A stretch of DNA of 22,817 nt from an uncultured Clostridia bacterium (lineage in GTDB: Bacteria; Bacillota; Clostridia; TANB77; RGIG9151), in NCBI GenBank assembly GCA_934500865.1, contig CAKSUD010000024.1, positions 1 to 22,817 of the forward strand. The letters run 5' to 3'. The stretch's first letter is position 1. Each line of letters opens with the position of its first letter. The notes beneath the pieces are model-generated. The model was not told the origin of the DNA. It worked only from the letters and a program-made list of their open reading frames with translations, and searched no databases. The translations under genes were made by a program, and so were the position numbers. Below, in pieces: positions 14,248-22,779 of the stretch.

Positions 14248-15411
14248 TTGAAGAAAGCAATTGTTTTAGCAGGAGCGACAGTATTATTAATTACATTATC
14301 TTCAGTTTTCTATTATAAAAATGTTGATTTTTCAAATGGCAAAAGTGGTATTGAAAAGAAAGATGATTTAGCATATGTTGAATTGCCTAAATTTGAAGAG
14401 ATAGAAAAAGAAGAAAAGAAAAGTTGGTTTAGTGGACTGTTTGAGAAAAAGGATAGTTCTAAGGTTGAAGATGATATTGATAATAGCGAAGAAAATAACA
14501 ACATAATTGAAAAGGATATTTCAAAATGTAATGAAAACGGAAAGATAATGATTTTAATGTATCATAAGTTTGCAGATACTCAAAGTGACGGCTGGACAAG
14601 GTCATTTGATAATTTTAAGAAGGATTTACAAACTTTGTACGAAAAAAATTATTATCCTATAAATATGACTGATTATATTAATGGATACATAGATGTTCCG
14701 TATGGAAAGACTCCTATTATTTTAACATTTGATGATGGAACTGCAGGTCAGCTTAGCTTTGAAAGGATAGACGGAAAACTTGTTCCTAAGGAAAATACGG
14801 CTGTGTCAATTTATAAGAAGTTTTCAGAAGAACATCCTGATTTTCCTATGAGAGGTACTTTTTATATAATGTCGACTAATTTTTTTGGTTCGACTGGAAC
14901 CTTACGTCAAAGACTAGAGTATTTAGTGGCTCAAGGTTTTGAGATAGGTAATCAAACTAAAAATCATTATGCACTTCAAAAGGCTACTTCAGCAGATAAA
15001 GTTATTGAAGAAGTTGGAGGACTGGCTAAGTTTGTGGATGAATTAATTCCTGGATATGTTATTAATTCTTTTTCTATTCCAGGTGGAAGCATGACTAAGA
15101 GTTACAAAGAACAAGTATATTCAGGAACATATGATGGATTTAAGTATGAAAACAAGGGCATAGTTCTGCTTTATGGTTCTTCTCCTGAATTATCTCCTAT
15201 AAATAAAGATTTAGATTTAAAGAATCTTTCAAGGGTTAGAGTGGCAGGAAAAGATAAGGTAGATAAAGACTTTGATTATTGGATAAAATATTTTGATGAA
15301 CATCCGGAAGAAAAGTATATAAGTGACGGTGATCCTATGACTTTTGTTATAAATAAGAATGATACTGATAAAGTACAAGTTGATACTTTATATAATTTAA
15401 AGACTAAATAG
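14248..15411 (+). CDS. Polysaccharide deacetylase (NodB-like) family protein, one metal-ligand His replaced
   Basis: A 387-residue extracytoplasmic carbohydrate esterase 4 family protein. TTG start with AAGGAG 10 nt upstream, chosen because it gives a clean basic/hydrophobic signal anchor (residues 2-22). An acidic/lysine linker (about 35-95) precedes the catalytic domain, which opens with MILMYHKF (101-108). Motif 1 is TFDDG (160-164). Motif 2, normally GNHTxxH, reads GNQTKNH, so the first metal-binding His is Gln236 while His240 remains. Motif 3 is SFSIPGG (274-280). Relatives deacetylate peptidoglycan or chitin-like sugars; the loss of a ligand casts doubt on activity. It is last in the prfA operon, with a strong terminator after it. 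Confidence 0.85.
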   Translation: MKKAIVLAGATVLLITLSSVFYYKNVDFSNGKSGIEKKDDLAYVELPKFEEIEKEEKKSWFSGLFEKKDSSKVEDDIDNSEENNNIIEKDISKCNENGKIMILMYHKFADTQSDGWTRSFDNFKKDLQTLYEKNYYPINMTDYINGYIDVPYGKTPIILTFDDGTAGQLSFERIDGKLVPKENTAVSIYKKFSEEHPDFPMRGTFYIMSTNFFGSTGTLRQRLEYLVAQGFEIGNQTKNHYALQKATSADKVIEEVGGLAKFVDELIPGYVINSFSIPGGSMTKSYKEQVYSGTYDGFKYENKGIVLLYGSSPELSPINKDLDLKNLSRVRVAGKDKVDKDFDYWIKYFDEHPEEKYISDGDPMTFVINKNDTDKVQVDTLYNLKTK

Positions 15412-15415
15412 CATA

Positions 15416-15442
15416 AAAAAGAGGCTGTAAAAGCCTCTTTTT
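15416..15442. terminator. Bidirectional terminator between convergent genes
   Basis: AAAAAGAGGCT (15416-15426) and AGCCTCTTTTT (15432-15442) form a perfect 11-bp stem with loop GTAAA. T runs on both strands allow it to end the prfA operon and the convergent CBM25-type gene. Confidence 0.93.
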
Positions 15443-15448
15443 GAATTA

Positions 15449-15817
15449 TTAGTCGTTTGAATACAATGTATAATTGCAACCGTTATTGTTATCCCAATTG
15501 TCTGATGTATCTTTGAAACAAAGATTTAATGCTGAATTGTAAGCTGTGATTGTTGTTGTAAAGCCTGATTTTGTTTTTGACATTTTTACGTCATTAACAT
15601 TTTCCCAAGTATCGCCCCAACCAATGTGAGCATAAACTTCGTCAGCTCCGGATTGTGAAAGTAAACCGTTATAGGTAACTTTTATTTTATCACCTGCATT
15701 AAAGTTTAATGGACTAACAGTTAATCCGTTATTTTTATATGGATTTTTGGCTGTTGTAGCACTAGTTCTAATGCTTTTTGTACTTGAGGCAGTTGAAGTA
15801 GCTTTCTTTGTAGCCAT
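15449..15817 (-). CDS. Small single-domain CBM25-type carbohydrate-binding protein without signal peptide
   Basis: A 122-residue protein. ATG 15817 is chosen over the in-frame ATG at 15835 because the ribosome site AAAGGAGTG (15832-15824) lies between them. Residues 1-28 are a Lys/Thr/Ser/Ala-rich basic tail (MATKKATSTASSTKS). Residues about 31-120 look like a starch-binding CBM25/26 module: GDKIKVTYNGLL (42-53), VYAHIGWGDTWENV (61-74), and FKDTSDNWDNNNGCNYTL (101-118), with the usual Trp and Asn/Asp ligands for alpha-glucan. There is no signal peptide, membrane helix or catalytic domain, so it is probably cytoplasmic and may bind glycogen-like storage polysaccharide. It is convergent with the deacetylase-like gene. 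The 233-base upstream region is AT-rich with no clear promoter. Confidence 0.8.
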   Translation of the reverse strand: MATKKATSTASSTKSIRTSATTAKNPYKNNGLTVSPLNFNAGDKIKVTYNGLLSQSGADEVYAHIGWGDTWENVNDVKMSKTKSGFTTTITAYNSALNLCFKDTSDNWDNNNGCNYTLYSND

Positions 15818-15823
15818 TTCGAA

Positions 15824-15832
15824 CACTCCTTT
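15824..15832 (-). promoter_or_regulatory. Ribosome binding site fixing the CBM25-type start
   Basis: AAAGGAGTG on the minus strand, 6 nt before ATG 15817. It overlaps the alternative upstream start, which has no site of its own. Confidence 0.8.
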
Positions 15833-16050
15833 CATCGAATAGTTAAATACAATTTATTTTCATTTTTTTAATTGGATTATGCAATCATTATTTTTGACAA
15901 TTTTTCAAAAATATATTCAATTTTATTTATTTTTCTCTATTTTTCTTCGAATTACTAACAAAAATAAATATTAAGTTAATGTTACAATTTTTATTATTAT
16001 ATAGACTTTTTTTGTAATAAAGAGTATTATTATGTTGGGAGTTGATACAA

Positions 16051-16986
16051 ATGAAAAAGATTTTTCTTTTTGTTTTTATGTTTTTTATGATAACAATATC
16101 ATCTGCACAGGCAGTGAATTATATACAAGATGTACAAGTTGTGGTGGAAAATGAGTCTTTAGGAATAACTGTTACAACTTCAGAACCTATGAATTATACT
16201 GCGGGAAGTTTGAGTTGGAATAAAAAAATTTATTTTGATTTTAAGGATACAATAGTTCGTGAAAAGAAAAGCATAGCTGTTAATAACGATTTTATGACAA
16301 CCGTAAGAGCTGCACAAAACACAACAAATCCTACATATGTAAGTCGTGTTGTTTTAGATATGAAAGATATGAAGGACTATACAGCAACCCTTTCGGAAGA
16401 TAAAAAATCATTATACATATTATTTGGTACACCTATAACTCCGGTGGAAAAAAAGATAATAGTATTAGATCCAGGACATGGTGGTAAAGATCCGGGAGCA
16501 ATATTTGGGGAATTATATGAAAAAACATTGAATTTAGATATTGCAAAACGTGTACAAGCTTTACTTAGTAAAGATGATAGATTTGATGTATATATGACAA
16601 GAGAGACAGATGTTTTTGTAGAGTTATTGGATAGAGCTAAATTTGCAAATGACAAACAAGCAAATTTGTTTGTATGTATTCATAATAATTCAATGCCAGC
16701 AGGTTTTTCAGGAACAATGTTACTGTATAACGCATCTAAAATATCTGAAAATAAAGATATAGCTGATACATTCCAAAGCATAGTACAAAAAGCAAGTGGC
16801 CTTAAAGGAATTGGTGCTCGTTCTAGAGAGGATTTGGTTGTATTAAAAAATATAGAAATGCCTGGAGTTTTAGTTGAAGTTGCTTGCATGAGTAACTTAA
16901 AAGACAGAAGGGAACTTAGAAAGGATAGCTTTAAGCAAAATATTGCTCAAGCTATATATGAGTCTATAATAAAAGTAAGTTTATAA
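16051..16986 (+). CDS. N-acetylmuramoyl-L-alanine amidase with AMIN domain
   Basis: A 311-residue secreted zinc amidase that cuts the bond between MurNAc and the stem peptide. Signal peptide about 1-21 (SSAQA). An AMIN wall-targeting domain (about 24-125) is followed by an Amidase_3 domain (134-311). Zinc and catalytic residues are present: His143 in DPGHGGKDPGA, Glu157 in YEKTLNLDIA, His211 in CIHNNS, Glu276 in LVEVACMSN. ATG 16051 follows GGGAG by 9 nt; the TTG at 16042 overlaps that site. It lies directly upstream of spoIIP, another wall hydrolase. It could be a CwlD-like sporulation enzyme or a vegetative AmiC-like one; the AMIN domain favours the latter. Confidence 0.92.
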   Translation: MKKIFLFVFMFFMITISSAQAVNYIQDVQVVVENESLGITVTTSEPMNYTAGSLSWNKKIYFDFKDTIVREKKSIAVNNDFMTTVRAAQNTTNPTYVSRVVLDMKDMKDYTATLSEDKKSLYILFGTPITPVEKKIIVLDPGHGGKDPGAIFGELYEKTLNLDIAKRVQALLSKDDRFDVYMTRETDVFVELLDRAKFANDKQANLFVCIHNNSMPAGFSGTMLLYNASKISENKDIADTFQSIVQKASGLKGIGARSREDLVVLKNIEMPGVLVEVACMSNLKDRRELRKDSFKQNIAQAIYESIIKVSL

Positions 16987-16996
16987 TTTATAAATA

Positions 16997-17025
16997 CATA
17001 AATGATAATATTTTTCATATACATT
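16997..17025 (+). promoter_or_regulatory. Candidate sigma-E-like promoter for spoIIP
   Basis: CATAAAT (16997-17003), 14-nt spacer, TATACATT (17018-17025), compared with the mother-cell sigma-E pattern (ATA-rich -35, CATACAnT -10). Six of eight -10 positions match. This is weak by itself, but spoIIP is a sigma-E target in B. subtilis. Confidence 0.3.
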
Positions 17026-17056
17026 TGTAGACAACTTATTTTGGTCGAGGTAGGAT

Positions 17057-18109
17057 ATGAAAAAATCATTTATGTATATTTTTTTGTTTATAATTTTCAT
17101 AATCGCTATTGGGAAAATTCTTGTTAGGGGGGAAAAGACAAGAAATTTTTTGATTGCACACACAATATCAGTTATGGGTGCAATAGATGAGAATAACAGT
17201 CATATAAAAACACTAACGCATTTAAATATAATAAGGTATAAACTTATGAGTGAGAATATTTTTGTTGAATTGCCTGAGGATAAAGTTGAACTTGTAAAAG
17301 AAGATGTTAATAAAAATGAGGTTGTTTATGAGAATGACCCAATTGATTTAGAGCAGATTGATGATACACAAGTTAAAAGTGTAACTCTTGATTGGAAGAA
17401 TGAAATTAGAAATGAAACTAAATATAAGATAGATATAGATAAGTTAAAAAGTGAACCGTTAAAATTTAATTTGAAAAAGAAGGACACAGAGGTTATAATA
17501 TATCATACACATACAACGGAAACGTATAGTAAGGATGAAAAATTAGATTATGAGGCTAGTGGAGAGTTTAGAACGCTAGATAAAAACGCAAATGTTGTAC
17601 GTGTGGGTGAAAGATTAAAAGAGTGTTTAGAAAATGCAAATGTGAAAGTATATCATGATACAGAGTATTATGATTACCCATCATATAATCTTTCTTATAG
17701 CAAAGCGGGAAAGGCAATTTTAAATTTAACAAAAAAATATACCGGTGCAAAAATAGTGTTAGATATACATAGAGATGCGCTTGGAACTGGAAGCCAAATT
17801 TATAGACCGATTATTAATGTTAACGGAAAGGATACTGCTCAAATTCTTTTGGTTGTCGGAACTAATCAAGGCGGATTAAATCATCCGAGCTGGCGAGAGA
17901 ATTTAAAATTTGCATTGAAATTACAACAAATTGCAAATCAGAAATATCCCGGTTTTTGTAGGTATGTTAGTTTGAGAAAAGAACGATTTAATCAACAAGT
18001 ATCTAAGGGAGCAATAATAGTTGAAATGGGAGCTACCGGTAATACTATTGATGAAGCTTTACGCGCTGCTGAACTTTTTTCTGAAGTTTTATTAGAAGTG
18101 GCAGAGTAG
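17057..18109 (+). CDS. spoIIP: Stage II sporulation protein P
   Basis: A 350-residue SpoIIP, the amidase/endopeptidase that works with SpoIID and SpoIIM to thin septal peptidoglycan and drive engulfment. It has an N-terminal membrane anchor (about 6-23) and a variable linker to about 140. The catalytic domain has IIYHTHTTETYS (147-158), IVLDIHRDA (233-241), FNQQVSKGAIIVEMGATGNT (311-330; Glu323) and IDEALRAAE. ATG preceded by GAGGTAGG. gpr, often upstream of spoIIP in Firmicutes, is absent here; a wall amidase takes that place. rsmE starts 9 bases after the stop and is probably cotranscribed. Confidence 0.96.
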   Translation: MKKSFMYIFLFIIFIIAIGKILVRGEKTRNFLIAHTISVMGAIDENNSHIKTLTHLNIIRYKLMSENIFVELPEDKVELVKEDVNKNEVVYENDPIDLEQIDDTQVKSVTLDWKNEIRNETKYKIDIDKLKSEPLKFNLKKKDTEVIIYHTHTTETYSKDEKLDYEASGEFRTLDKNANVVRVGERLKECLENANVKVYHDTEYYDYPSYNLSYSKAGKAILNLTKKYTGAKIVLDIHRDALGTGSQIYRPIINVNGKDTAQILLVVGTNQGGLNHPSWRENLKFALKLQQIANQKYPGFCRYVSLRKERFNQQVSKGAIIVEMGATGNTIDEALRAAELFSEVLLEVAE

Positions 18110-18117
18110 GAGGAATT

Positions 18118-18831
18118 ATGGCTAGAAGATTTATAATTGATAAGGAATTGAGTGATAATCAGCAATTTGAAATTGTTGGTGAAGAGGCAAAGCATATTTT
18201 TGTGTTAAGGCATAATGTTGGGGAATTAATTCAAGTTAATAATAAAATTTGTGAAATTGTTTCTATTAGTAAAACCAATGTTAATTGTAAGGTGGTCAAA
18301 GATGCTGAGGTTAGAGGAATACCAAAAGTAAAGATTACTTTATATCAAGCGATGCTAAAAGCTGATAAAATGGAATATGTTATTCAAAAAGCTGTAGAAC
18401 TTGGAGTTACAAAAATAGTACCGTTTATTAGTAGGAATGTTGTTGTTAAATTGGATGATAAGGATAAAGTTAAAAAAGTAGAAAGATTTAACAAAATCAG
18501 TCAAGAAGCATCTAAGCAATGCGGAAGAAGCGATATTGTACAAGTTGATAATGTTTGTTCATTTAGTGATGTTGTTAAGAATGTTCAAAGTTATGAAAAG
18601 TGCATTGTGGCATATGAGAATGAAACTGTAAAATTAAAAAGTTTTTTGACGGAGAACAAAGAGATAAAGGAAATTGCTATTATAATAGGTGCTGAGGGCG
18701 GATTTGATGAAAGCGAAATTCACGAGCTAATGAGTGTCGGGTGTAATTCGATAAGCTTAGGAGATAGGATTTTAAGGGCTGAAACTGCTAGTCTTAATTT
18801 GATTTCCATATTAATGTATGAACTTAACTAA
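18118..18831 (+). CDS. rsmE: 16S rRNA (uracil1498-N3)-methyltransferase
   Basis: A 237-residue SPOUT-class methyltransferase that uses SAM to methylate N3 of U1498 in helix 44 of 16S rRNA. The N-terminal PUA-like part is MARRFIIDKEL to about 65. The knotted SPOUT domain carries AMLKADKMEYVIQKAVELGV (78-97), ERFNKISQEASKQCGRSDI (122-140), IIIGAEGGFDESEI (188-201) and SISLGDRILRAETASL (211-226), all typical of RsmE. ATG with AGGAGG immediately after the spoIIP stop. prmA, the common neighbour, is not present. Confidence 0.95.
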   Translation: MARRFIIDKELSDNQQFEIVGEEAKHIFVLRHNVGELIQVNNKICEIVSISKTNVNCKVVKDAEVRGIPKVKITLYQAMLKADKMEYVIQKAVELGVTKIVPFISRNVVVKLDDKDKVKKVERFNKISQEASKQCGRSDIVQVDNVCSFSDVVKNVQSYEKCIVAYENETVKLKSFLTENKEIKEIAIIIGAEGGFDESEIHELMSVGCNSISLGDRILRAETASLNLISILMYELN

Positions 18832-18858
18832 TATTATGTAGAAAGTTGATATAAATTA

Positions 18859-18867
18859 TGATAAAAT
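18859..18867 (+). promoter_or_regulatory. Candidate extended -10 promoter for the PilZ-queA-tgt operon
   Basis: TGATAAAAT (TGn plus TAAAAT at 18862-18867), with TAGAAA at 18839-18844 as a weak -35 17 nt away. The start near 18874 gives a leader of about 21 nt including GGAGGAG. Confidence 0.45.
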
Positions 18868-18879
18868 GTATTAATGTAT

Positions 18880-18886
18880 GGAGGAG
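18880..18886 (+). promoter_or_regulatory. Ribosome binding site fixing the PilZ protein start
   Basis: GGAGGAG is 8 nt before ATG 18895. The in-frame ATG at 18874 lies upstream of it, and the ATG at 18891 is out of frame. Confidence 0.75.
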
Positions 18887-18894
18887 TGAAATGT

Positions 18895-19545
18895 ATGAAT
18901 ATTAGACTAGATGACTTTTTATATAATGATGATATTGTTAAAACTAATTTAGAGAAATCGAACGATTGGATTGCAAATATAGCGTATAAGGTTTTTTCGG
19001 AGGATGGAGAATTTGAAATTGCATTCGATGATAGATATTTAAATAGTTTAGTTATGGTTGGAGATAAAATGAAGGTAACTAAAACGGTTGAGGGGTTTGA
19101 ATATATTATAGATGCTGTGATTACTCAAATAAGAATTGAACCGACCAGGACAATGTTACTTAGAGTTGAAGAAATAAATAAAGTACAAAATTTAAGAAAA
19201 GACGAAAGATTTTCCGTTAATTATGCAACTACAATTCAGAGTTTTTCAGAATTAGATGGTGTTTTTGGAGTAGTAACTAATATTAGTGTGTCAGGACTTG
19301 CTTTTGTGTGCAAACAGGAATTTGCAATAGGTGAAGTTGTTAGACTTTCAATAATGTTACCTTCAAGTTCTTTTATGATTGATGCTGAAATAATGAGAAT
19401 TAGTGATTCTAATGTGGGTAATGAATACGGAGTTAGATTTTTGCGTTCAGATGAAGATGCTATCAAGGATGTTGAAAGATTAATAGAAGATATAAAAGAG
19501 AGAGAGGACAGGCTATCACGTATAGTTGGTTTTAATATTTTATAG
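18895..19545 (+). CDS. PilZ-domain protein (YcgR-like), probable cyclic-di-GMP receptor
   Basis: A 216-residue cytoplasmic protein. The N-terminal half (about 1-95) looks like the YcgR-N/PilZN beta domain. The C-terminal PilZ domain (about 98-205) has the two c-di-GMP motifs: RKDER (R101 and R105, RxxxR) and NISVSG (129-134, (D/N)xSxxG), followed by GVRFL. The nucleotide should therefore bind. YcgR-like proteins commonly act as flagellar brakes or regulators of surface polysaccharide; no motility gene is in the window. It is the first gene of a likely operon with queA (14-nt gap) and tgt, a setting that tells little about its target. Confidence 0.88.
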   Translation: MNIRLDDFLYNDDIVKTNLEKSNDWIANIAYKVFSEDGEFEIAFDDRYLNSLVMVGDKMKVTKTVEGFEYIIDAVITQIRIEPTRTMLLRVEEINKVQNLRKDERFSVNYATTIQSFSELDGVFGVVTNISVSGLAFVCKQEFAIGEVVRLSIMLPSSSFMIDAEIMRISDSNVGNEYGVRFLRSDEDAIKDVERLIEDIKEREDRLSRIVGFNIL

Positions 19546-19559
19546 AGGGGATTTTTATA

Positions 19560-20606
19560 ATGGATAAAGCAGAATTGTTAAAGAAAAGTACATATTTTTA
19601 TGATTTGCCGGAAGAATTAATAGCTCAAGACCCTTTAGAAAAAAGAGACGAGTCTAGACTATTAGTTCTAAATAAGAATACAGGGAAAATAGAACATAAA
19701 ACTTTTAAAAACGTAATTAATTATCTTAATCCGGGCGATTGTTTGGTTATTAATAATACTAGGGTTATTCCCGCAAGATTAATTGGTAAGAAAGAACTTA
19801 CAGAAGGAAAGATAGAACTATTTTTGTTGAAAGATTTAGGAAATGATTGTTGGGAGGTTTTAGCTAAGCCGGGTCGAAAGGCTATACCAGGTGCTAGGTT
19901 TGTGTTTGGCGAGATGGAGGAGCTAAAGGCAGAAGTTCTAGAAGTAAAAGATGATGGAAATAGAATTATAAAATTATATTATAAAGGAATTTTTCAAGAA
20001 GTTTTGGATAAAGTGGGTGGAGTTCCATTACCGCCATATATTCATAATAAATTAAAGGATAAAGAGAGGTATCAGACTGTTTATTCTAAATTTAAAGGTT
20101 CATCTGCTGCACCTACTGCCGGATTGCATTTTACAAAAGAGTTATTAAAAAATATTGAGGAAAAAGGTATAGATATAGCAGAAGTTACTCTTCATGTTGG
20201 ACTTGGTACGTTTAGACCCGTTAAGGAAGATGATATTTTGAAGCACAAAATGCATTCTGAGTGGTATGAAATTAATGAAGATGCTTGTAATAAAATAAAT
20301 AATGCCAGAAAAAATGGCGGAAGAATTATTGCAGTAGGTACTACTTCTTGTAGAGTATTAGAAAGTGTTTCTAAAAAAGGTGAAGAATTAGTGCCGATGA
20401 CTGGAAATACAGACATATTTATTTATCCGGGGTATGAGTTTAAAGTTTTAGATGGGTTGATTACAAATTTCCATTTACCGGAGTCTACTTTAATTATGCT
20501 CGTAGCTGCATTAGCCGGATATGATAATATTATGAACGCGTATAAGATTGCTGTAAAAGAAAAGTATAGATTCTTTAGCTTTGGTGACGCAATGCTTATT
20601 ATTTGA
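19560..20606 (+). CDS. queA: S-adenosylmethionine:tRNA ribosyltransferase-isomerase
   Basis: A 348-residue QueA, which transfers the ribosyl group of SAM to preQ1 at position 34 of tRNA (Asp, Asn, His, Tyr) to make epoxyqueuosine. Family signatures: FYDLPEELIAQDPLEKRD (13-30), VINNTRVIPARL (63-74), SSAAPTAGLHFTKELL (181-196), LHVGLGTFRPV (211-221), TTSCRVLE and LITNFHLPESTLIML (300-314), with the normal C-terminus RFFSFGDAMLI. ATG with GAGGGG upstream. tgt, the enzyme acting one step earlier on the same tRNA, follows after 18 nt. Confidence 0.97.
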   Translation: MDKAELLKKSTYFYDLPEELIAQDPLEKRDESRLLVLNKNTGKIEHKTFKNVINYLNPGDCLVINNTRVIPARLIGKKELTEGKIELFLLKDLGNDCWEVLAKPGRKAIPGARFVFGEMEELKAEVLEVKDDGNRIIKLYYKGIFQEVLDKVGGVPLPPYIHNKLKDKERYQTVYSKFKGSSAAPTAGLHFTKELLKNIEEKGIDIAEVTLHVGLGTFRPVKEDDILKHKMHSEWYEINEDACNKINNARKNGGRIIAVGTTSCRVLESVSKKGEELVPMTGNTDIFIYPGYEFKVLDGLITNFHLPESTLIMLVAALAGYDNIMNAYKIAVKEKYRFFSFGDAMLII

Positions 20607-20624
20607 TTTGAAAGGATTATAGTT

Positions 20625-21728
<1,104 letters not shown>

Positions 21729-21740
21729 GAGGTTTATATA

Positions 21741-22565
21741 TTGAAGGTTTATGCTTTTGTTGGACCGAGTGGCACTGGAAAAAGCTATAGAGCACAATGG
21801 ATAGCGCGAGAAAATGGATTAGAGTGTATAATAGATGATGGCCTTTTGATAAGAGAAAATAAGATTTTGGCAGGGAAATCAGCCAAAAAGGAGGCTAGTA
21901 GAATAGCTTCTGTTAAGTGTGCTATTTTTAATGATAAAAATCATGCTGATGCTGTGATTAAGGCTATAGATAATGAGAAACCAAGTGGGTTATTGATTCT
22001 TGGAACTTCTGATGAAATGGTAAATAAAATAGTAGAAAGACTAAAATTGCCTCAAATAGAAAAAATAATACGTATAGAAGACGTGGCGAGTGAGAAGGAA
22101 ATTGAGAAAGCTAAATATTTAAGAAAAGAACTTGGAAAACATGTAATACCGGTGCCGATTGTTGAAATAAAAAATCAATTTTCGGGATATTTTATGAATC
22201 CGTTGAAAATTTTTAGAAAAAGAGAAAATAACGAAGCACCTCTAGCGGAGAAAACTATTGTTAGACCAGCTTTTAGTTATATGGGTGAGTATACTATCTC
22301 GGAAAATGTTATTAATTCGCTTGTGTATAATGTAGCGAAAAATTTTGAAGGAATAAAGAAGGTAGTAAGAGTAAGAAATAAAAATCTAAATGATGGTGTT
22401 ATTATAGAAGTTGAAATTATGTGTTTATATGGATATAACTTGATGGAAGTTATGTCTAAATTGGCAGAAAAAATAAAAGTTGAAATCGATAGGATGACAG
22501 CATTAAATATCGAAAAGCTAAATATCGAAACTAAAAGTATAGTGATGGATAAGGATGAAAATTAA
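21741..22565 (+). CDS. P-loop NTPase fused to an Asp23/Gls24-like domain
   Basis: A 274-residue two-part protein. TTG start is set by AGGAGG (21727-21732), 8 nt upstream. Residues 1-150 form a small P-loop domain with Walker A GPSGTGKS (8-15), a lysine/serine loop (GKSAKKEASRIASVKCAIFN, 45-64) and a Walker-B-like strand PSGLLILGTSDEM (81-93). It resembles the kinase/nucleotide-dependent fold rather than AAA. After a basic linker (about 150-170), residues about 172-268 match the Asp23/Gls24 (DUF322) fold, with EYTISENVINSLVYNVA, VRVRNKNLNDGVIIEVEI and AEKIKVEIDRMTALNIEKLNI. Asp23-family proteins associate with the envelope under stress. What the NTPase does is unknown. It is last in the operon, with a terminator overlapping its 3' end. 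Confidence 0.85.
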   Translation: MKVYAFVGPSGTGKSYRAQWIARENGLECIIDDGLLIRENKILAGKSAKKEASRIASVKCAIFNDKNHADAVIKAIDNEKPSGLLILGTSDEMVNKIVERLKLPQIEKIIRIEDVASEKEIEKAKYLRKELGKHVIPVPIVEIKNQFSGYFMNPLKIFRKRENNEAPLAEKTIVRPAFSYMGEYTISENVINSLVYNVAKNFEGIKKVVRVRNKNLNDGVIIEVEIMCLYGYNLMEVMSKLAEKIKVEIDRMTALNIEKLNIETKSIVMDKDEN

Positions 22566-22580
22566 AATTCATCCTTTTTT
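22553..22580 (+). terminator. Intrinsic terminator overlapping the 3' end of the Asp23-fusion gene
   Basis: GGATGAA (22553-22559) pairs with TTCATCC (22568-22574), 8-nt loop, then six T. The stop codon TAA (22563-22565) lies in the loop. Confidence 0.8.
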
Positions 22581-22655
22581 GTTACCTTTAAGAAGGTACA
22601 AACATGACTAATTGTAAAAAGTTTGATAAAAATATAAAAAAGTTTTAAAAAGTGG

Positions 22656-22684
22656 TTGACAAAGCATTCAAATTAGTTTATTAT
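22656..22684 (+). promoter_or_regulatory. Strong promoter P1 of a tandem pair (rRNA-type)
   Basis: TTGACA (22656-22661), 17-nt spacer, TATTAT (22679-22684). It is preceded by an A-tract-rich block (about 22612-22655) resembling an UP element and followed by ATAAAACATCGTCACGG. No gene follows in the window before P2. Confidence 0.8.
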
Positions 22685-22750
22685 ATAAAACATCGTCACG
22701 GACGGTTCGACAATATGTGATAAAAAACTTAAAAAAGTTGAAAAAACATA

Positions 22751-22779
22751 TTGACAAAACAGTCGCGATGATGTATCAT
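22751..22779 (+). promoter_or_regulatory. Strong promoter P2 of a tandem pair (rRNA-type)
   Basis: TTGACA (22751-22756), 17-nt spacer, TATCAT (22774-22779), preceded by A-tracts (22719-22750) and followed by ATAAAACGTTGTTACG. It lies 95 bp after P1 with aligned flanks. The transcript starts near 22786 and leaves the window; tandem rRNA-operon promoters are the best explanation. Confidence 0.8.

Noticed and set aside
15892..15912. TTTTTGA/TCAAAAA inverted repeat in the 233-base divergent region
   Set aside because: Short A/T-only pairing expected by chance in such AT-rich sequence; no link to a gene end.
16025..16030. TATTAT with TAGACT 17 nt upstream as a promoter for the amidase
   Set aside because: The start site would fall on the ribosome binding site, leaving no leader.
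22704..22710. GTTCGAC resembling a tRNA T-loop
   Set aside because: No acceptor, D or anticodon arms can be built around it; it lies in the leader between the two promoters.
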